Positions 1 to 9,978 are shown, numbered from the stretch's first letter. The stretch: DNA of 56,095 nt from Lachnospiraceae bacterium (GCA_024690825.1 JAILOK010000042.1:1-56095); one strand, 5' to 3'. Numbers and translations: made by a program. Notes: a model not told the origin generated them from the letters alone.

Positions 1-1
1 C

Positions 2-3000
2 ATCCTGCCGGAGACTCTTCAATCGGTGGGAAGCAATATTTTTAACAAATGTACCGGTATCAAAAAAGTCACTCTGAAGTCTGTTCAGTTGCAGGATCTT
101 AAAGATGCCTTCAGCGGCTGTTCATCTTTGGAAGATATGGAGATCTCCGGATCCTGCCGGATCATCCCGAATACCTTGTTCTGCAGAACACCCATCTCGT
201 CCTGCGTGATCCCGGATCAGATAAAAACGATCGGAGAAAGTGCTTTCAAGGAATGCCTGAGTCTTAACTCTGTCAGCCTGGGTAGAGTTGAGAACATCGG
301 CAGCTATGCATTTCAGGGTTGTAAAGCATTAACGGAACTTAAGCTTCCCGAAACCGTTTCGGCAATAGGAAAAAATGCCTTTTCTGATTGTGCTTCGCTC
401 GAAAGGATCCGGTTTGACTGTAAGAACGCTGAAACCGGGGGGAGTTACGGAGCACCTTTCCAGTCCGATAAGAACATCGAAGAGGTCCGTTTCGGGAAAT
501 CTGTTGAGGTGATACCCGAAGCTCTTTTTGAAAAATCCTATGTCCGGGCGGTATATATCGAAGCCGATAATGTTACTCTTTCAAAGAAAAGCTTTTACGA
601 ATGCGATGAACTGAAGGAGATGTATTTTGCCGGCCGTCATTATGATTTTGAAAATGACACAGTTTTAAAATCCACACCCCAGGTGACGATATACGCAGGA
701 CGCAGGTCCGACGCATTCTGCTATGCCCTGAAAAATCATCATAAATACTCTGTTTACGATAATGATGTCTCGGACAGCTATCTTGATTATTCAAAGACCG
801 GTATTAAGACAAAAAATTATTCGGGCACCTCAGGCTATCTGGAACTTGATATTGATTATGCCGTAAAAAACAGAACCGAAGATCTGACAGGCGGCAGCAT
901 CGAGGTGTTTGTTGGAGAGAATGCTGCGCTTTTTGGCGAAAAACCCTTGAAAGTCAACGGAGTTGAAAAGACATGCAACATCAATCACGGAACACTTTCC
1001 ATACCCGTGACAGCACCTTCAGGCCATATTGAGATCGCCCTTTCTGTGGCGGAGATCAAAGAAAAACAGGGGATGTATGCCAGATTTGCCTCGTCTGATT
1101 ATGAAAAGAGAGAGGTCATCGGCACCCTTGTCATAGGTTCTGATCTTGTGACCATCGAAACAGAACCGAAAACCAAACATACACAGATCAGCGTGAACGG
1201 CTGCGCTCCCGCTGATACGGAGGTAAAGCTCTTCATAGACGGTACGGAAAAAAGTACCGTAAGGTCAAACAAACTCGGATACTACGAGGGAAGTCTTGAA
1301 CTGCCCTCACCTGAAACAGGAAAAAAATATACCGTTTCGGCAAATGTGAGTATAGACGGCAAACTGTATGGCGCCTCAAAGAGTGTGGTATATGATGCAG
1401 GTGCCGTAGAGGTCACAAGATTTGATTATTATTACTACACCATACATAAGGGCACGAGAAAACTCGATCTTCTCGCCGCTCCCGACAAAGCGATGGTATA
1501 TTGTGCTCCATCACACGGAAATCAGTTCTGTGTCAATGTAGATAACCGTGAAGATGTAGACAAGGTCTATGTCATCAGCAATAAAAACGGGGAGAAAAAG
1601 AATGTAGAGCTTAAGTGGAACGACAGGCTCAACTGCTATTACACAGATGATTATTTTGACAGTACTAACCATTCATATGTTCCCGGAGAAATGTCCCTTT
1701 TCTATACAAAGAAAAAGGACACGGAGCCTTCTGATTTCGGGCATTTTTCCGATCAGACATTTGCGGAAGAAGCCGCACAAACCGAAGAAAAGCTAAAAAA
1801 CAAATATGAGCTTCCCGATTCACTGAAAGTTCAGACAAAGGAAGTTTATGAAGATACTGCTGACAGATATTCGGCAAAACTTACCAACAGCAGCGGAAAG
1901 AGTTTTTCTGTCAAAGTTGCCGTGCACAGATCGCAGGACCCCGATTTTGCAAGTATTAAAAGGCAGATCGCAAGGGACATGGTGCATGTTTCCGCAAGCC
2001 GTTATGCGGCCGGTTATGTGGAAAACGGCAATGTAAGGTCCTATGTATACGATCAGATTGATGATAAACTTCAGGAGATCGTGATAAACGGTTTTTCGGA
2101 TTATACCGGAATCCCGTTAAACAGCGCCAGGGATTTTTATAAAGCAGCCTATGAAGGCGACATGCTGTCCGCTTACAAGGCCCTTGTGGTCGAGGCAACG
2201 GGAGTTGACGGCGATTACGCAGATGTTGCCTTTGAATTCATGGATATAACATTTGATACCTTCGCCGAGTACAAGAGGATCGAATGCTCCAATATGAGTC
2301 CCGAGGAAAAGGCAGCGGCCATGGAGGCTCTTGAAAGACAGGAGTGTCAGAGGCTTGGTCTTTTGGCAGTCCAGCTTACCGGTGTGATCTGTATGGACAT
2401 CGGTATGAAAATGCTGGAGACCGGTAACCCCTGGGGACTGGCTGTTCTTGCGGCAGGTCATATTCTTAAGACCTATGCGGATTGGTACAATAATGTCTAC
2501 AAAGGAGAAGGCCTCGGGATAGGAGAATTCCTTGTCTATTATTTAAGTCTCAGGTTCATCATTGACCCGAGCGGTGTTGTATACGAGGGCGTCTCGTCCA
2601 ATTACCTGCCGGATGTGCGGGCGACCATATATTATCAAAACGGCAATGAAGAAGTACAGTGGGATGCTGCGGAATATATGCAGAAAAATCCGCTCCTGAC
2701 CGATCAGGAAGGAGCCTATGCATGGGATGTTCCGGAAGGAAAATGGCGCGTTAAATTTGAAAAGGACGGATATGTAACGACTTATTCGGACTGGATGGAT
2801 GTGCCTCCCGAGCAGACAGATGTGAACATCGGAATGATATCAACCAAAGCTCCTGAAATAAGCCTGGCCCGCATCAGGCAGGCCGGGATCGAGCTTGATT
2901 TTTCGCAGTACATGAAGCCTTCTTCCATGTCGGGTATCAAGGTATATGACAGCAATGATGATCTGCTTGATTACGAACTGATCTATGATACCTCAGAAAC

Positions 3001-4336
3001 CGATGGAGAGGGTAATGTGCTTGCCGATAAATTCCTGCTTAAGTTTAAGGATCACGCTATCGTAAAAAATGCTCAGTACCGTGTGGAAACGGGAGCGGAG
3101 ATAGTTAACTACTGTGGAACGGCTTTGACTGCGAAAACATTAAACATCACTGCCGAGCCGGTACAGACCATCTGTGTGAAAGATGATATCAATGTGGCCT
3201 ACGCAACGACCATCGATGTTCCGGTAAAGATCGAAAACTACGACGGCAGCGACACGCTTGAATGCAGGGATTATAATGACCTCGTTGTATCCGTGCAGGT
3301 TGGAACTCCGGATTTGTCGGGAAATGCCGTAATGACGGTTTCCGGCCGGATGCCCGGACAGAGCACGGCAGAGCTTGGCTTTGCAAACGGATATGACAGC
3401 ACGACAGTAACATTTAACGTAGGTGAAAACTCCGATACGGAGCTTGCACCGCCTTCGGAGGCAGAGACCGATCCATGGAACGCGGTGCCCGTACCGACGC
3501 CTGCACCTGAACCTGCGCCGACGCCTACACCAACACCAACACCTACACCGACGCCCGCGCCGACACCCACGCCGGATCCTTCCCCCGAACCTGATCCGGG
3601 AAGTGAGGAAAGGGAATATGAAGAGGAGACCGGTGACTCGTCGCCCTATACGGAAGGCGGTTACATGGTCAAGGGTCAGAAGCGCGATATCAGCGGTCTG
3701 TTTTCTGATTCTCCCGAACAGTGCACCAAATATAAGGTGGATCCGAAAAATGCGGCAACAGTGAGCAAAAAGGGCATCATGCAGGCAAAGAAAGCAGGGA
3801 CAGTCCATATTACCGGATTTTATAAAGACGGAGAGGAATGGGTTGAAGGCGGCACAGTCGAGATAAATATCGTAAAGGCATCCTTTGAGAAAAAGGAAGT
3901 GAATCTGCTTTCGGGCGCTAAAGATCTTAAGTTCGGAGTAAGGAAAATAAATCCCATGAAGAGCGAATTTGCCGCTTCAAAGTGGAAATCCTCCAAAAAA
4001 TCCGTTGCCGATATCGATCCCGTCACGGGAGTCATAACGGTAAAAAAGACCGGCAAGACAAAGATCACGGCTTTCTACGATAACGCAAAGTACAGCTTTA
4101 CCCTGAACACCAGGATACAGGGTATGAAGCAGAAGAATGTCTCTTTGAAGGTCGGAAAGACAAAGAAACTTTCATTAAAGTACAAGACTAAGGATGTGGT
4201 GTGGCAAAGCGGTAATGAGGAAGTGGCTTCCGTGGATCCATCCACCGGAAAGGTCACAGCAAAGTCAAAGGGAACTGCCGAAATAACAGCTGTAAAGGAT
4301 AAGTTCCAATACACCTGTACGGTAAAGGTAAAATAG
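2..4336 (+). CDS. BspA-type leucine-rich-repeat surface protein with C-terminal Ig-like domains (5' end outside window)
   Basis: The reading frame is open from base 2, and the residues before the first possible start (ILPETLQSVGSNIF) already fit a BspA-type leucine-rich repeat, so the GTG at 26 is internal and the true start lies upstream. Numbering from that GTG: LRR_5-like repeats fill about residues 1-240; a carboxypeptidase-regulatory-like beta domain lies near 870-940; an SbsA-like Ig region near 945-1040; a Pro-Thr linker near 1150-1190; and three Big_2-like Ig domains run to the end at 1436. No LPxTG motif is seen. The family is secreted and usually binds host or plant surfaces or other cells. 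The ligand here is unknown, and the export signal must lie outside the window. A hairpin terminator follows. Confidence 0.85.
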   Translation: MLPETLQSVGSNIFNKCTGIKKVTLKSVQLQDLKDAFSGCSSLEDMEISGSCRIIPNTLFCRTPISSCVIPDQIKTIGESAFKECLSLNSVSLGRVENIGSYAFQGCKALTELKLPETVSAIGKNAFSDCASLERIRFDCKNAETGGSYGAPFQSDKNIEEVRFGKSVEVIPEALFEKSYVRAVYIEADNVTLSKKSFYECDELKEMYFAGRHYDFENDTVLKSTPQVTIYAGRRSDAFCYALKNHHKYSVYDNDVSDSYLDYSKTGIKTKNYSGTSGYLELDIDYAVKNRTEDLTGGSIEVFVGENAALFGEKPLKVNGVEKTCNINHGTLSIPVTAPSGHIEIALSVAEIKEKQGMYARFASSDYEKREVIGTLVIGSDLVTIETEPKTKHTQISVNGCAPADTEVKLFIDGTEKSTVRSNKLGYYEGSLELPSPETGKKYTVSANVSIDGKLYGASKSVVYDAGAVEVTRFDYYYYTIHKGTRKLDLLAAPDKAMVYCAPSHGNQFCVNVDNREDVDKVYVISNKNGEKKNVELKWNDRLNCYYTDDYFDSTNHSYVPGEMSLFYTKKKDTEPSDFGHFSDQTFAEEAAQTEEKLKNKYELPDSLKVQTKEVYEDTADRYSAKLTNSSGKSFSVKVAVHRSQDPDFASIKRQIARDMVHVSASRYAAGYVENGNVRSYVYDQIDDKLQEIVINGFSDYTGIPLNSARDFYKAAYEGDMLSAYKALVVEATGVDGDYADVAFEFMDITFDTFAEYKRIECSNMSPEEKAAAMEALERQECQRLGLLAVQLTGVICMDIGMKMLETGNPWGLAVLAAGHILKTYADWYNNVYKGEGLGIGEFLVYYLSLRFIIDPSGVVYEGVSSNYLPDVRATIYYQNGNEEVQWDAAEYMQKNPLLTDQEGAYAWDVPEGKWRVKFEKDGYVTTYSDWMDVPPEQTDVNIGMISTKAPEISLARIRQAGIELDFSQYMKPSSMSGIKVYDSNDDLLDYELIYDTSETDGEGNVLADKFLLKFKDHAIVKNAQYRVETGAEIVNYCGTALTAKTLNITAEPVQTICVKDDINVAYATTIDVPVKIENYDGSDTLECRDYNDLVVSVQVGTPDLSGNAVMTVSGRMPGQSTAELGFANGYDSTTVTFNVGENSDTELAPPSEAETDPWNAVPVPTPAPEPAPTPTPTPTPTPTPAPTPTPDPSPEPDPGSEEREYEEETGDSSPYTEGGYMVKGQKRDISGLFSDSPEQCTKYKVDPKNAATVSKKGIMQAKKAGTVHITGFYKDGEEWVEGGTVEINIVKASFEKKEVNLLSGAKDLKFGVRKINPMKSEFAASKWKSSKKSVADIDPVTGVITVKKTGKTKITAFYDNAKYSFTLNTRIQGMKQKNVSLKVGKTKKLSLKYKTKDVVWQSGNEEVASVDPSTGKVTAKSKGTAEITAVKDKFQYTCTVKVK

Positions 4337-4356
4337 TTACAAACGGATTTTTTAAG

Positions 4357-4396
4357 AAGCGGCACAGAGCTGTCGCCTTAACAGTCTGCCGCTTTT
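4357..4396 (+). terminator. Rho-independent terminator after the LRR gene
   Basis: AAGCGGCA at 4357-4364 pairs with TGCCGCTT at 4387-4394; CTGT/ACAG inside the loop can extend it, and the 3' arm runs into TTTT. The 3' arm lies inside the promoter of the next gene. Confidence 0.65.
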
Positions 4397-4406
4397 ATGT
4401 TATAAT
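4378..4406 (+). promoter_or_regulatory. Sigma-A-type promoter of the HD-GYP hybrid kinase
   Basis: TTAACA at 4378-4383 and a consensus TATAAT at 4401-4406 are 17 bases apart. Transcription would begin about 35 bases before the kinase start codon. The promoter overlaps the terminator of the previous gene. Confidence 0.65.
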
Positions 4407-4448
4407 CGGGCAGACTGTTTTGTTTATGGATGCCATAAAGGACTAAAA

Positions 4449-7400
4449 ATGTATCAGGTCGTACTTACTTTTCAGATATTCAGCATCATAGCGCTGTTCA
4501 TAGAAACCATCGTGGTCTTCAAAAACTGGAGGAGCACGGTGCATTCCTGGCTGTTTCTAAGCTGTACCGCCACGCTCATAAATAATATAGGCTACCTTTT
4601 CGAACTGCTCAGCAGCACGGAAGAAGCCTACATGACAGCATTGAAGATATCCTATTTTGGAAGGATATGGACTATCTACGCCCTTTTCATGTTCGTTGCC
4701 GAATTCGTCCGCGCAAAGCTTCCCCGCTACATGAAATATGTTCTGTCGGCCATAAATACCGTCACGTATCTGATCGTCATAACGACGGAAAAGACAGGTC
4801 TTTATTATGCGTATACGACATATACGCATAACGGGAGTTTTCCGATCTTTTATCATGTTGACGGGATATGGCATATGTTATGGTCCGGGATGATAATGTT
4901 CTACACGGTCTTTGGCATGACCATTCTTATCCTGGCATATGTAAGGGAAAAAAGAAGTATCGCAAAAACCAGGATATTCATGGTCATCCTTGCAATAGCC
5001 ACACAGACATTCTTTGTTTTTATCGAAACATTCAAACTTATCCCCTTTATCGAGCAGGTATATGATGTGACCATGCTCAGCTTCCCCATAGCAGCAGTCT
5101 TTATGTTCATAGCGATCTTCCGTTATGATCTCCTTGATACCGAGGATCTTGCCAAGGAGTATGTGGTAAATGAACTGTCGGAGGGCATCATAGCCGTTGA
5201 TCTGGAAAATGATGTGAGGTTTTATAATAAATCCGCCCTGTCGATCTTTCCGGCGCTTACCGTAAATCCGGAAAGCGTGATCAGGAGGATCAGGAGAAGG
5301 ATTAAAAACAATAAACCCCTGAAGGTGAACGGCAGGATCTATTCCGCCGAAGAAAATACGCTCATGCAGAACGGCAATCCTTCGGGCACGCTCTTCTCAC
5401 TGGCCGATGATACCGAGCACTTCCGCTATATGTCGGAACTTGAGGAACAGAAGACTCTGGCTGATGCGGCAAACAAAGCAAAGTCTGCCTTTCTTGCAAA
5501 TATGTCCCATGAGATCAGGACGCCCATAAATGCCGTGCTCGGTATGGACGAGATGATCCTGCGTGAGAGCAGGGAAAAGGATATCATTTCCTATGCCTCC
5601 GATATCAGATCCGCGGGGCGCACCCTTTTGTCCCTTATCAATGATATCCTTGATTTTTCAAAGATCGAGGAAGGAAAGATGGAGATCATCCCGACACAGT
5701 ATGAGCTTTCATCCCTGATCGGCGATCTTGTAAATATGATAAAGGACCGCGCGGAAAAGAAAGGCCTTCATTTTGAGGCGGATGTGGAAAGCACCATTCC
5801 GCATGTATTATATGGAGACGAGATCCGCATCAAGCAGGTTGCCTTAAATCTTCTTACCAACGCGGTCAAATATACCGAGACAGGAACGGTAAAGCTAGAG
5901 GTTTCGCATGTAAAACATGAGAATGAGGAAATAGATCTCTGTATTTCGGTGTCAGACACCGGCATCGGAATGAAGCCGGAGGATATGACCAGGCTCTTTT
6001 CTCCTTTTTCGAGGATAGAGGAAAAGAGAAACCGCACCATCGAGGGCACGGGTCTGGGCATGAGCATAGTGGAGCAGCTGCTGGCGCTCATGGATTCAAA
6101 GCTTGATGTGCAGAGCAGATACGGAACAGGCTCCACCTTTTCCTTTGCTGTCAGACAGAAAGTCATAAAGGACAGTCCCATAGGAGACTTTAATGCAAGA
6201 TACGAAAAAGCGGTTCATGCTCCCGGCCAGTACAGGGAACTTTTTCACGCGCCCGACGCAAGAGTGCTCGTGGTGGATGACAATGAAGTCAATCTTACCG
6301 TCATCACAAATCTGCTCAAAGGAACACAGATAAAGGTTGACACCGTCCTTTCCGGAAGAGAAGCGATAGTACAGTGTACCAAAAATGATTATGATGTCTG
6401 CTTCATCGATCATATGATGCCTGAGATGGACGGCATAGAGACTCTGCATGAGCTTCAAAAGCAGGATGCGGGAAGGGGAATCAGTCCCGTGTATGTCGCG
6501 CTTACGGCAAATGCAGTTTCGGGAGCGCGCGAGAGATATCTGAATGCCGGTTTTACCGATTATGTATCAAAGCCCGTTGACGGAGCAAGACTTGAAGAAC
6601 TGCTCCGCAGTTACCTGCCCTCAGAAAAGATCAAGGAAGTAAAAAAAGACGAAACCGGCACGGCGGTTACGGATAATAAGGACAGACTCAGAAATGTCCT
6701 TGTCGTGGATGATGATGAAGTCATATGCGTGACCGTAAAGGAGATACTCGGCAGATCTTTTATTGTGCAAAGCTGCATGGACGGCAATGAGGCACTTATC
6801 ATCGCAAAGAACGATCATCCCGATCTCATACTGCTTGACATCAATATGTCCGGCATGAACGGTTTTGAAGTGTTTGAAAAATTAAAGGAAAACGGGTCCA
6901 CAAAGGACATCCCCGTGATGTATATCACTGCCGACGAGGACAGGGAAAAGGAAGCTGCGGCGTTAAAAAACGGTGCCCAGGATCTGATCAGAAAGCCCTT
7001 CGTCCCCGAAGTTCTCCTGCAGCGCTGCAAGCGTACCATAGCCCTTGACAGATATCAGAAGAACCTGCAGGGAGAAGTTGACAGGCAGACAGACCGCGCC
7101 GAAAGACTCAACCAGGAAATGATGTTCGCGCTTTCCAGGGCAGTCGACGCAAAGGATCATTATACGAACGGCCATTCGGAGCGTGTGGCATCCTATTCGG
7201 CGGAGATCGCCAGGAGACTCGGAAAGAGTTTTGAGGAACAGAAAAAGATCTATGAGATGGGCCTGCTTCATGACATAGGAAAGATCGGCGTGCCCGAGGA
7301 GATAATAAACAAAACGGCAAAGCTTACCGATGAGGAATTCGAGCGCATCAAAGAGCATACCACCATCGGATACAATATCTTAAAAGACCTGACCGATATG

Positions 7401-8396
7401 CCTGAGCTTTCAAAGGGGGCCAGGTCGCATCATGAAAAATATGACGGCAGCGGATATCCGGATCATCTTTCGGGTGACGCCATCCCCGAGGAAGCGCGCA
7501 TCATCTGCGTGGCCGACTGCTATGACGCCATGACGAGTACAAGGACCTATTCAAAGCCCAAAGACCAGCAGGTGGTAAGGGCCGAGATCGAAAGGTGCAA
7601 GGGAAAGCACTTTGATCCCGTGATAGCAGATGTCATGATCGCCATGATAGATGATGACAAAGACTATATCATGAACGAGCTAAATGACGGGAGGAGCATC
7701 TGGAAGGGAAGGGAACTGCTGCTTGAACCTGTAAAGATCAGAGCAGAGGATACCGTTTCCGGAAGTGAGGAAGCACAGGATATTCCCGACGGGGATACGG
7801 CAGAAGCAGATATTCCCTCCCGGATAGAAAATATAGAGCAGATCGATGTCAAAGCGGGCATTGCAAACTGCGGAGGAAAGGAGAGCTTCCTTTCTGTCCT
7901 TGATGTGTTTGGAAGTACTGCCGGGCAGAAGGCGGACGAGATCGAAAAGCTTTATAATGAGAATGATATTGAAAACTATACGATAAAGGTCCATGCGCTC
8001 AAAAGCTCTGCCCGCATAATAGGAGCAGCAAAGCTTTCGGACAGGGCAAGGCTTCTTGAGGAGGCGGGAAAGAAGAACGATACGGATTATATTTCGGCCA
8101 ATACAAAGGAGCTGCTTTCGATGTACAGGGCGCTTGAGGAGGAACTGTCTTCGGGGGACAAAGAGCCGGAAAAACGCCCCGGACTTTCGGATGAAGAACG
8201 AAAGGAAGCATTCAACACCATATCCGAAATAGCCGGCAGCATGGATTTCGGAATGATGGAGGATCTGTTAAAGGATCTGGAAGGGTACGATCTGTCGGAG
8301 GGAGACAGGAAGATACTTAAAGACATAAGGGGCAGGCTGATGGATCTTGACTGGGACGGTATCACGGAAATAACAGCCGGGATCATCGGTTCATAA
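4449..8396 (+). CDS. 7TM hybrid histidine kinase with two receivers, HD-GYP and HPt domains
   Basis: A 1315-residue membrane signalling protein. Seven hydrophobic segments lie in about residues 5-230, then a PAS-like linker. The dimerisation and phosphoacceptor helix is SHEIRTPINAVLGM (His354); the ATPase domain shows NLLTNAVKY, DTGIGM and GTGLGMSI. Receiver 1 has Asp654 (FIDHMMPEMDG, later SKPV) and receiver 2 Asp797 (LLDINMSGMNG, later RKPF). The HD-GYP domain keeps HDIGK (His941-Asp942), HHEKYDGSGYP and the downstream D, so it is predicted to be an active cyclic-di-GMP phosphodiesterase. The HPt domain has HALKSS (His1182). An AAAGGA site precedes the ATG. The receiver protein 27 bases downstream is the probable phosphorelay target. 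The input signal is unknown; the order of domains is unusual and argues for intramolecular phosphate relay controlling cyclic-di-GMP. Confidence 0.93.
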   Translation: MYQVVLTFQIFSIIALFIETIVVFKNWRSTVHSWLFLSCTATLINNIGYLFELLSSTEEAYMTALKISYFGRIWTIYALFMFVAEFVRAKLPRYMKYVLSAINTVTYLIVITTEKTGLYYAYTTYTHNGSFPIFYHVDGIWHMLWSGMIMFYTVFGMTILILAYVREKRSIAKTRIFMVILAIATQTFFVFIETFKLIPFIEQVYDVTMLSFPIAAVFMFIAIFRYDLLDTEDLAKEYVVNELSEGIIAVDLENDVRFYNKSALSIFPALTVNPESVIRRIRRRIKNNKPLKVNGRIYSAEENTLMQNGNPSGTLFSLADDTEHFRYMSELEEQKTLADAANKAKSAFLANMSHEIRTPINAVLGMDEMILRESREKDIISYASDIRSAGRTLLSLINDILDFSKIEEGKMEIIPTQYELSSLIGDLVNMIKDRAEKKGLHFEADVESTIPHVLYGDEIRIKQVALNLLTNAVKYTETGTVKLEVSHVKHENEEIDLCISVSDTGIGMKPEDMTRLFSPFSRIEEKRNRTIEGTGLGMSIVEQLLALMDSKLDVQSRYGTGSTFSFAVRQKVIKDSPIGDFNARYEKAVHAPGQYRELFHAPDARVLVVDDNEVNLTVITNLLKGTQIKVDTVLSGREAIVQCTKNDYDVCFIDHMMPEMDGIETLHELQKQDAGRGISPVYVALTANAVSGARERYLNAGFTDYVSKPVDGARLEELLRSYLPSEKIKEVKKDETGTAVTDNKDRLRNVLVVDDDEVICVTVKEILGRSFIVQSCMDGNEALIIAKNDHPDLILLDINMSGMNGFEVFEKLKENGSTKDIPVMYITADEDREKEAAALKNGAQDLIRKPFVPEVLLQRCKRTIALDRYQKNLQGEVDRQTDRAERLNQEMMFALSRAVDAKDHYTNGHSERVASYSAEIARRLGKSFEEQKKIYEMGLLHDIGKIGVPEEIINKTAKLTDEEFERIKEHTTIGYNILKDLTDMPELSKGARSHHEKYDGSGYPDHLSGDAIPEEARIICVADCYDAMTSTRTYSKPKDQQVVRAEIERCKGKHFDPVIADVMIAMIDDDKDYIMNELNDGRSIWKGRELLLEPVKIRAEDTVSGSEEAQDIPDGDTAEADIPSRIENIEQIDVKAGIANCGGKESFLSVLDVFGSTAGQKADEIEKLYNENDIENYTIKVHALKSSARIIGAAKLSDRARLLEEAGKKNDTDYISANTKELLSMYRALEEELSSGDKEPEKRPGLSDEERKEAFNTISEIAGSMDFGMMEDLLKDLEGYDLSEGDRKILKDIRGRLMDLDWDGITEITAGIIGS

Positions 8397-8423
8397 CAAT
8401 CTTTATATGACCTGGAGGATATA

Positions 8424-9200
8424 ATGGATAATGATCAAAAACAGGGTGAAGTGATAGTCATAAGCTCCACGGAAAGTTTTCTGGCAAAGAGTCTGATAGG
8501 AAAGATCACATCAAATGATATTAAAGCCACGCTTTCACACGGAGAGATAAAAGATATCGAGCCGAAACGGGAGAACCTCGAGCTGGTCGTGCTCTTTATG
8601 GGTGAGGATATCGAGAATATGACTGAGTCGCTGGTCTACCTTAAGGATCTTGCAAGCGATCTTGAACGCAGGATCATACTCATAGGGGAGCAGGACCAGT
8701 ATGATATCGTCAAAAAGACGGTGCCGGAGCATCTGATACTTGAGTGGTTCAAAAGACCTCTTGTCATGGATGATCTGTTAAACTGTATTTTCAAATACAT
8801 GGAAAACAATACGGGCGAGCATGCCAAAAAGACAGTTCTCATAGTTGACGATGACATCACCTACATGCGTACGGTTTATGAATGGCTCAAAGACAGATAT
8901 CATGTCGGTATGGCAGGAAACGGCGTGCAGGCCATAAGTTATCTTGCAAAGAACAAAGCGGATCTTGTGCTGCTTGATTATGAGATGCCCATCGCAAACG
9001 GACCGCAGGTGCTTTCCATGCTCAAAAACGATTCACAGACGGAAGAGATCCCTGTCATGTTTCTGACCGGACACGGTGACAGGGAAAGCGTTCTTTCCGT
9101 GGTCGGACTTTCACCGGTGGATTATCTTTTAAAGACCATAACCAAGGCGGAGCTTCTGCAGAAGCTTGATGATTTCTTCGCAAAAAGAGCGAAACACTGA
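8424..9200 (+). CDS. Tandem pseudo-receiver/receiver response regulator without output domain
   Basis: 258 residues. The first half (about 10-120) has a receiver-like pattern but lacks the acidic pocket and phosphoacceptor, so it is a degenerate receiver. The second half is a full receiver: VLIVDDD near 139-145, phosphoacceptor Asp185 in LLDYEMP, and FLTGH. The conserved Lys is followed by Thr (LLKTITK) rather than the usual Pro. There is no DNA-binding or enzymatic domain, so it probably acts by protein contact, as CheY or Spo0F does. It follows the HD-GYP/HPt kinase with a GGAGG site and is likely to exchange phosphate with that HPt. It is clearly paralogous to the protein at 36791-37549. 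Confidence 0.88.
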   Translation: MDNDQKQGEVIVISSTESFLAKSLIGKITSNDIKATLSHGEIKDIEPKRENLELVVLFMGEDIENMTESLVYLKDLASDLERRIILIGEQDQYDIVKKTVPEHLILEWFKRPLVMDDLLNCIFKYMENNTGEHAKKTVLIVDDDITYMRTVYEWLKDRYHVGMAGNGVQAISYLAKNKADLVLLDYEMPIANGPQVLSMLKNDSQTEEIPVMFLTGHGDRESVLSVVGLSPVDYLLKTITKAELLQKLDDFFAKRAKH

Positions 9201-9223
9201 CAGGTTTTTATCGAAGGATCAGG

Positions 9224-9961
9224 ATGGATATCAAAGATACTGATTTTCTGAATAAGTTTATGAAGATGGCAGATGAATGTTACCGGATGGGCTGGCATGA
9301 AAGAAACGGCGGCAACATGTCCTACAGAATGACTGAAAGTGACGTCAGGGAAGCTGCTCCCTTTTTCGATGCCAATAACGCATGGAAAAAACTTGATGTC
9401 GCCGTTAAGGGTCTTTCGGGTGAGTATTTTCTTGTCACCGGCAGCGGGAAGTATTTCAAAAATATAAGCGCGGATCCTGAAGACACACTCTGCATTCTTC
9501 AGATCTCGCCTTCCGGAGAAAGTTACTGTATCCTATGGGGACTTGAAAACGGAGGGGCTCCGACTTCCGAACTTGCAAGTCATCTGCTGAACCATGAAGT
9601 AAAAAAACACGTATCATCCGGGAACTGCAGGATCATGTATCATGCCCATCCCGAAAATGTCATAGCGCTTTCTTTTGTCCTGCCTTCAGACGGAAATGTT
9701 TTTACAAGAAGGCTGTGGGAGATGATGCCTGAGTGTCCGCTGACCTTTCCCGAGGGCCTGGGATATGTGCCTTTTCTGCCTGCAGGAAGCATCGAACTTG
9801 GCAGGGCCACATCGGAGCAGATGAAGGAGCACAATGCAGTCGTCTGGGAACATCACGGACTCTTTGCTGCAGGAGTTTCCTTTGACGAAACCTTCGGACT
9901 TTTCCACACCGTCGAAAAAGCTTCATCAATCCTTGTGAAGGTCCTTTCCATGAAATCCTGA
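9224..9961 (+). CDS. rhaD: Rhamnulose-1-phosphate aldolase
   Basis: Cleaves L-rhamnulose 1-phosphate to dihydroxyacetone phosphate and L-lactaldehyde in rhamnose catabolism. The 245 residues align along most of the length of the class II zinc aldolase RhaD: WHERNGGNMS near the N-terminus, TGSGKYFKN for phosphate binding, PTSEL with the catalytic Glu116, zinc ligands His140 and His142 in HAHPEN, and the third ligand His211 in EHHG. The start has an AAGGA site. The C-terminal tail of about 25 residues present in the enterobacterial enzyme is missing. No rhamnose kinase, isomerase or regulator is nearby, so the rest of the pathway must be elsewhere; a related 1-deoxyketose phosphate substrate is possible. 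Confidence 0.88.
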   Translation: MDIKDTDFLNKFMKMADECYRMGWHERNGGNMSYRMTESDVREAAPFFDANNAWKKLDVAVKGLSGEYFLVTGSGKYFKNISADPEDTLCILQISPSGESYCILWGLENGGAPTSELASHLLNHEVKKHVSSGNCRIMYHAHPENVIALSFVLPSDGNVFTRRLWEMMPECPLTFPEGLGYVPFLPAGSIELGRATSEQMKEHNAVVWEHHGLFAAGVSFDETFGLFHTVEKASSILVKVLSMKS

Positions 9962-9978
9962 TTTTTTTTGTGGATGTC

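Noticed and set aside
26-28. GTG as start of the leucine-rich-repeat protein
   Set aside because: The frame is open to the window edge and the upstream residues form a leucine-rich repeat, so the GTG is internal.
3140-3808. 222-codon minus-strand reading frame
   Set aside because: It is antisense to the Pro-Thr linker and Ig domains; the product is Arg- and Cys-rich low complexity with no domain.
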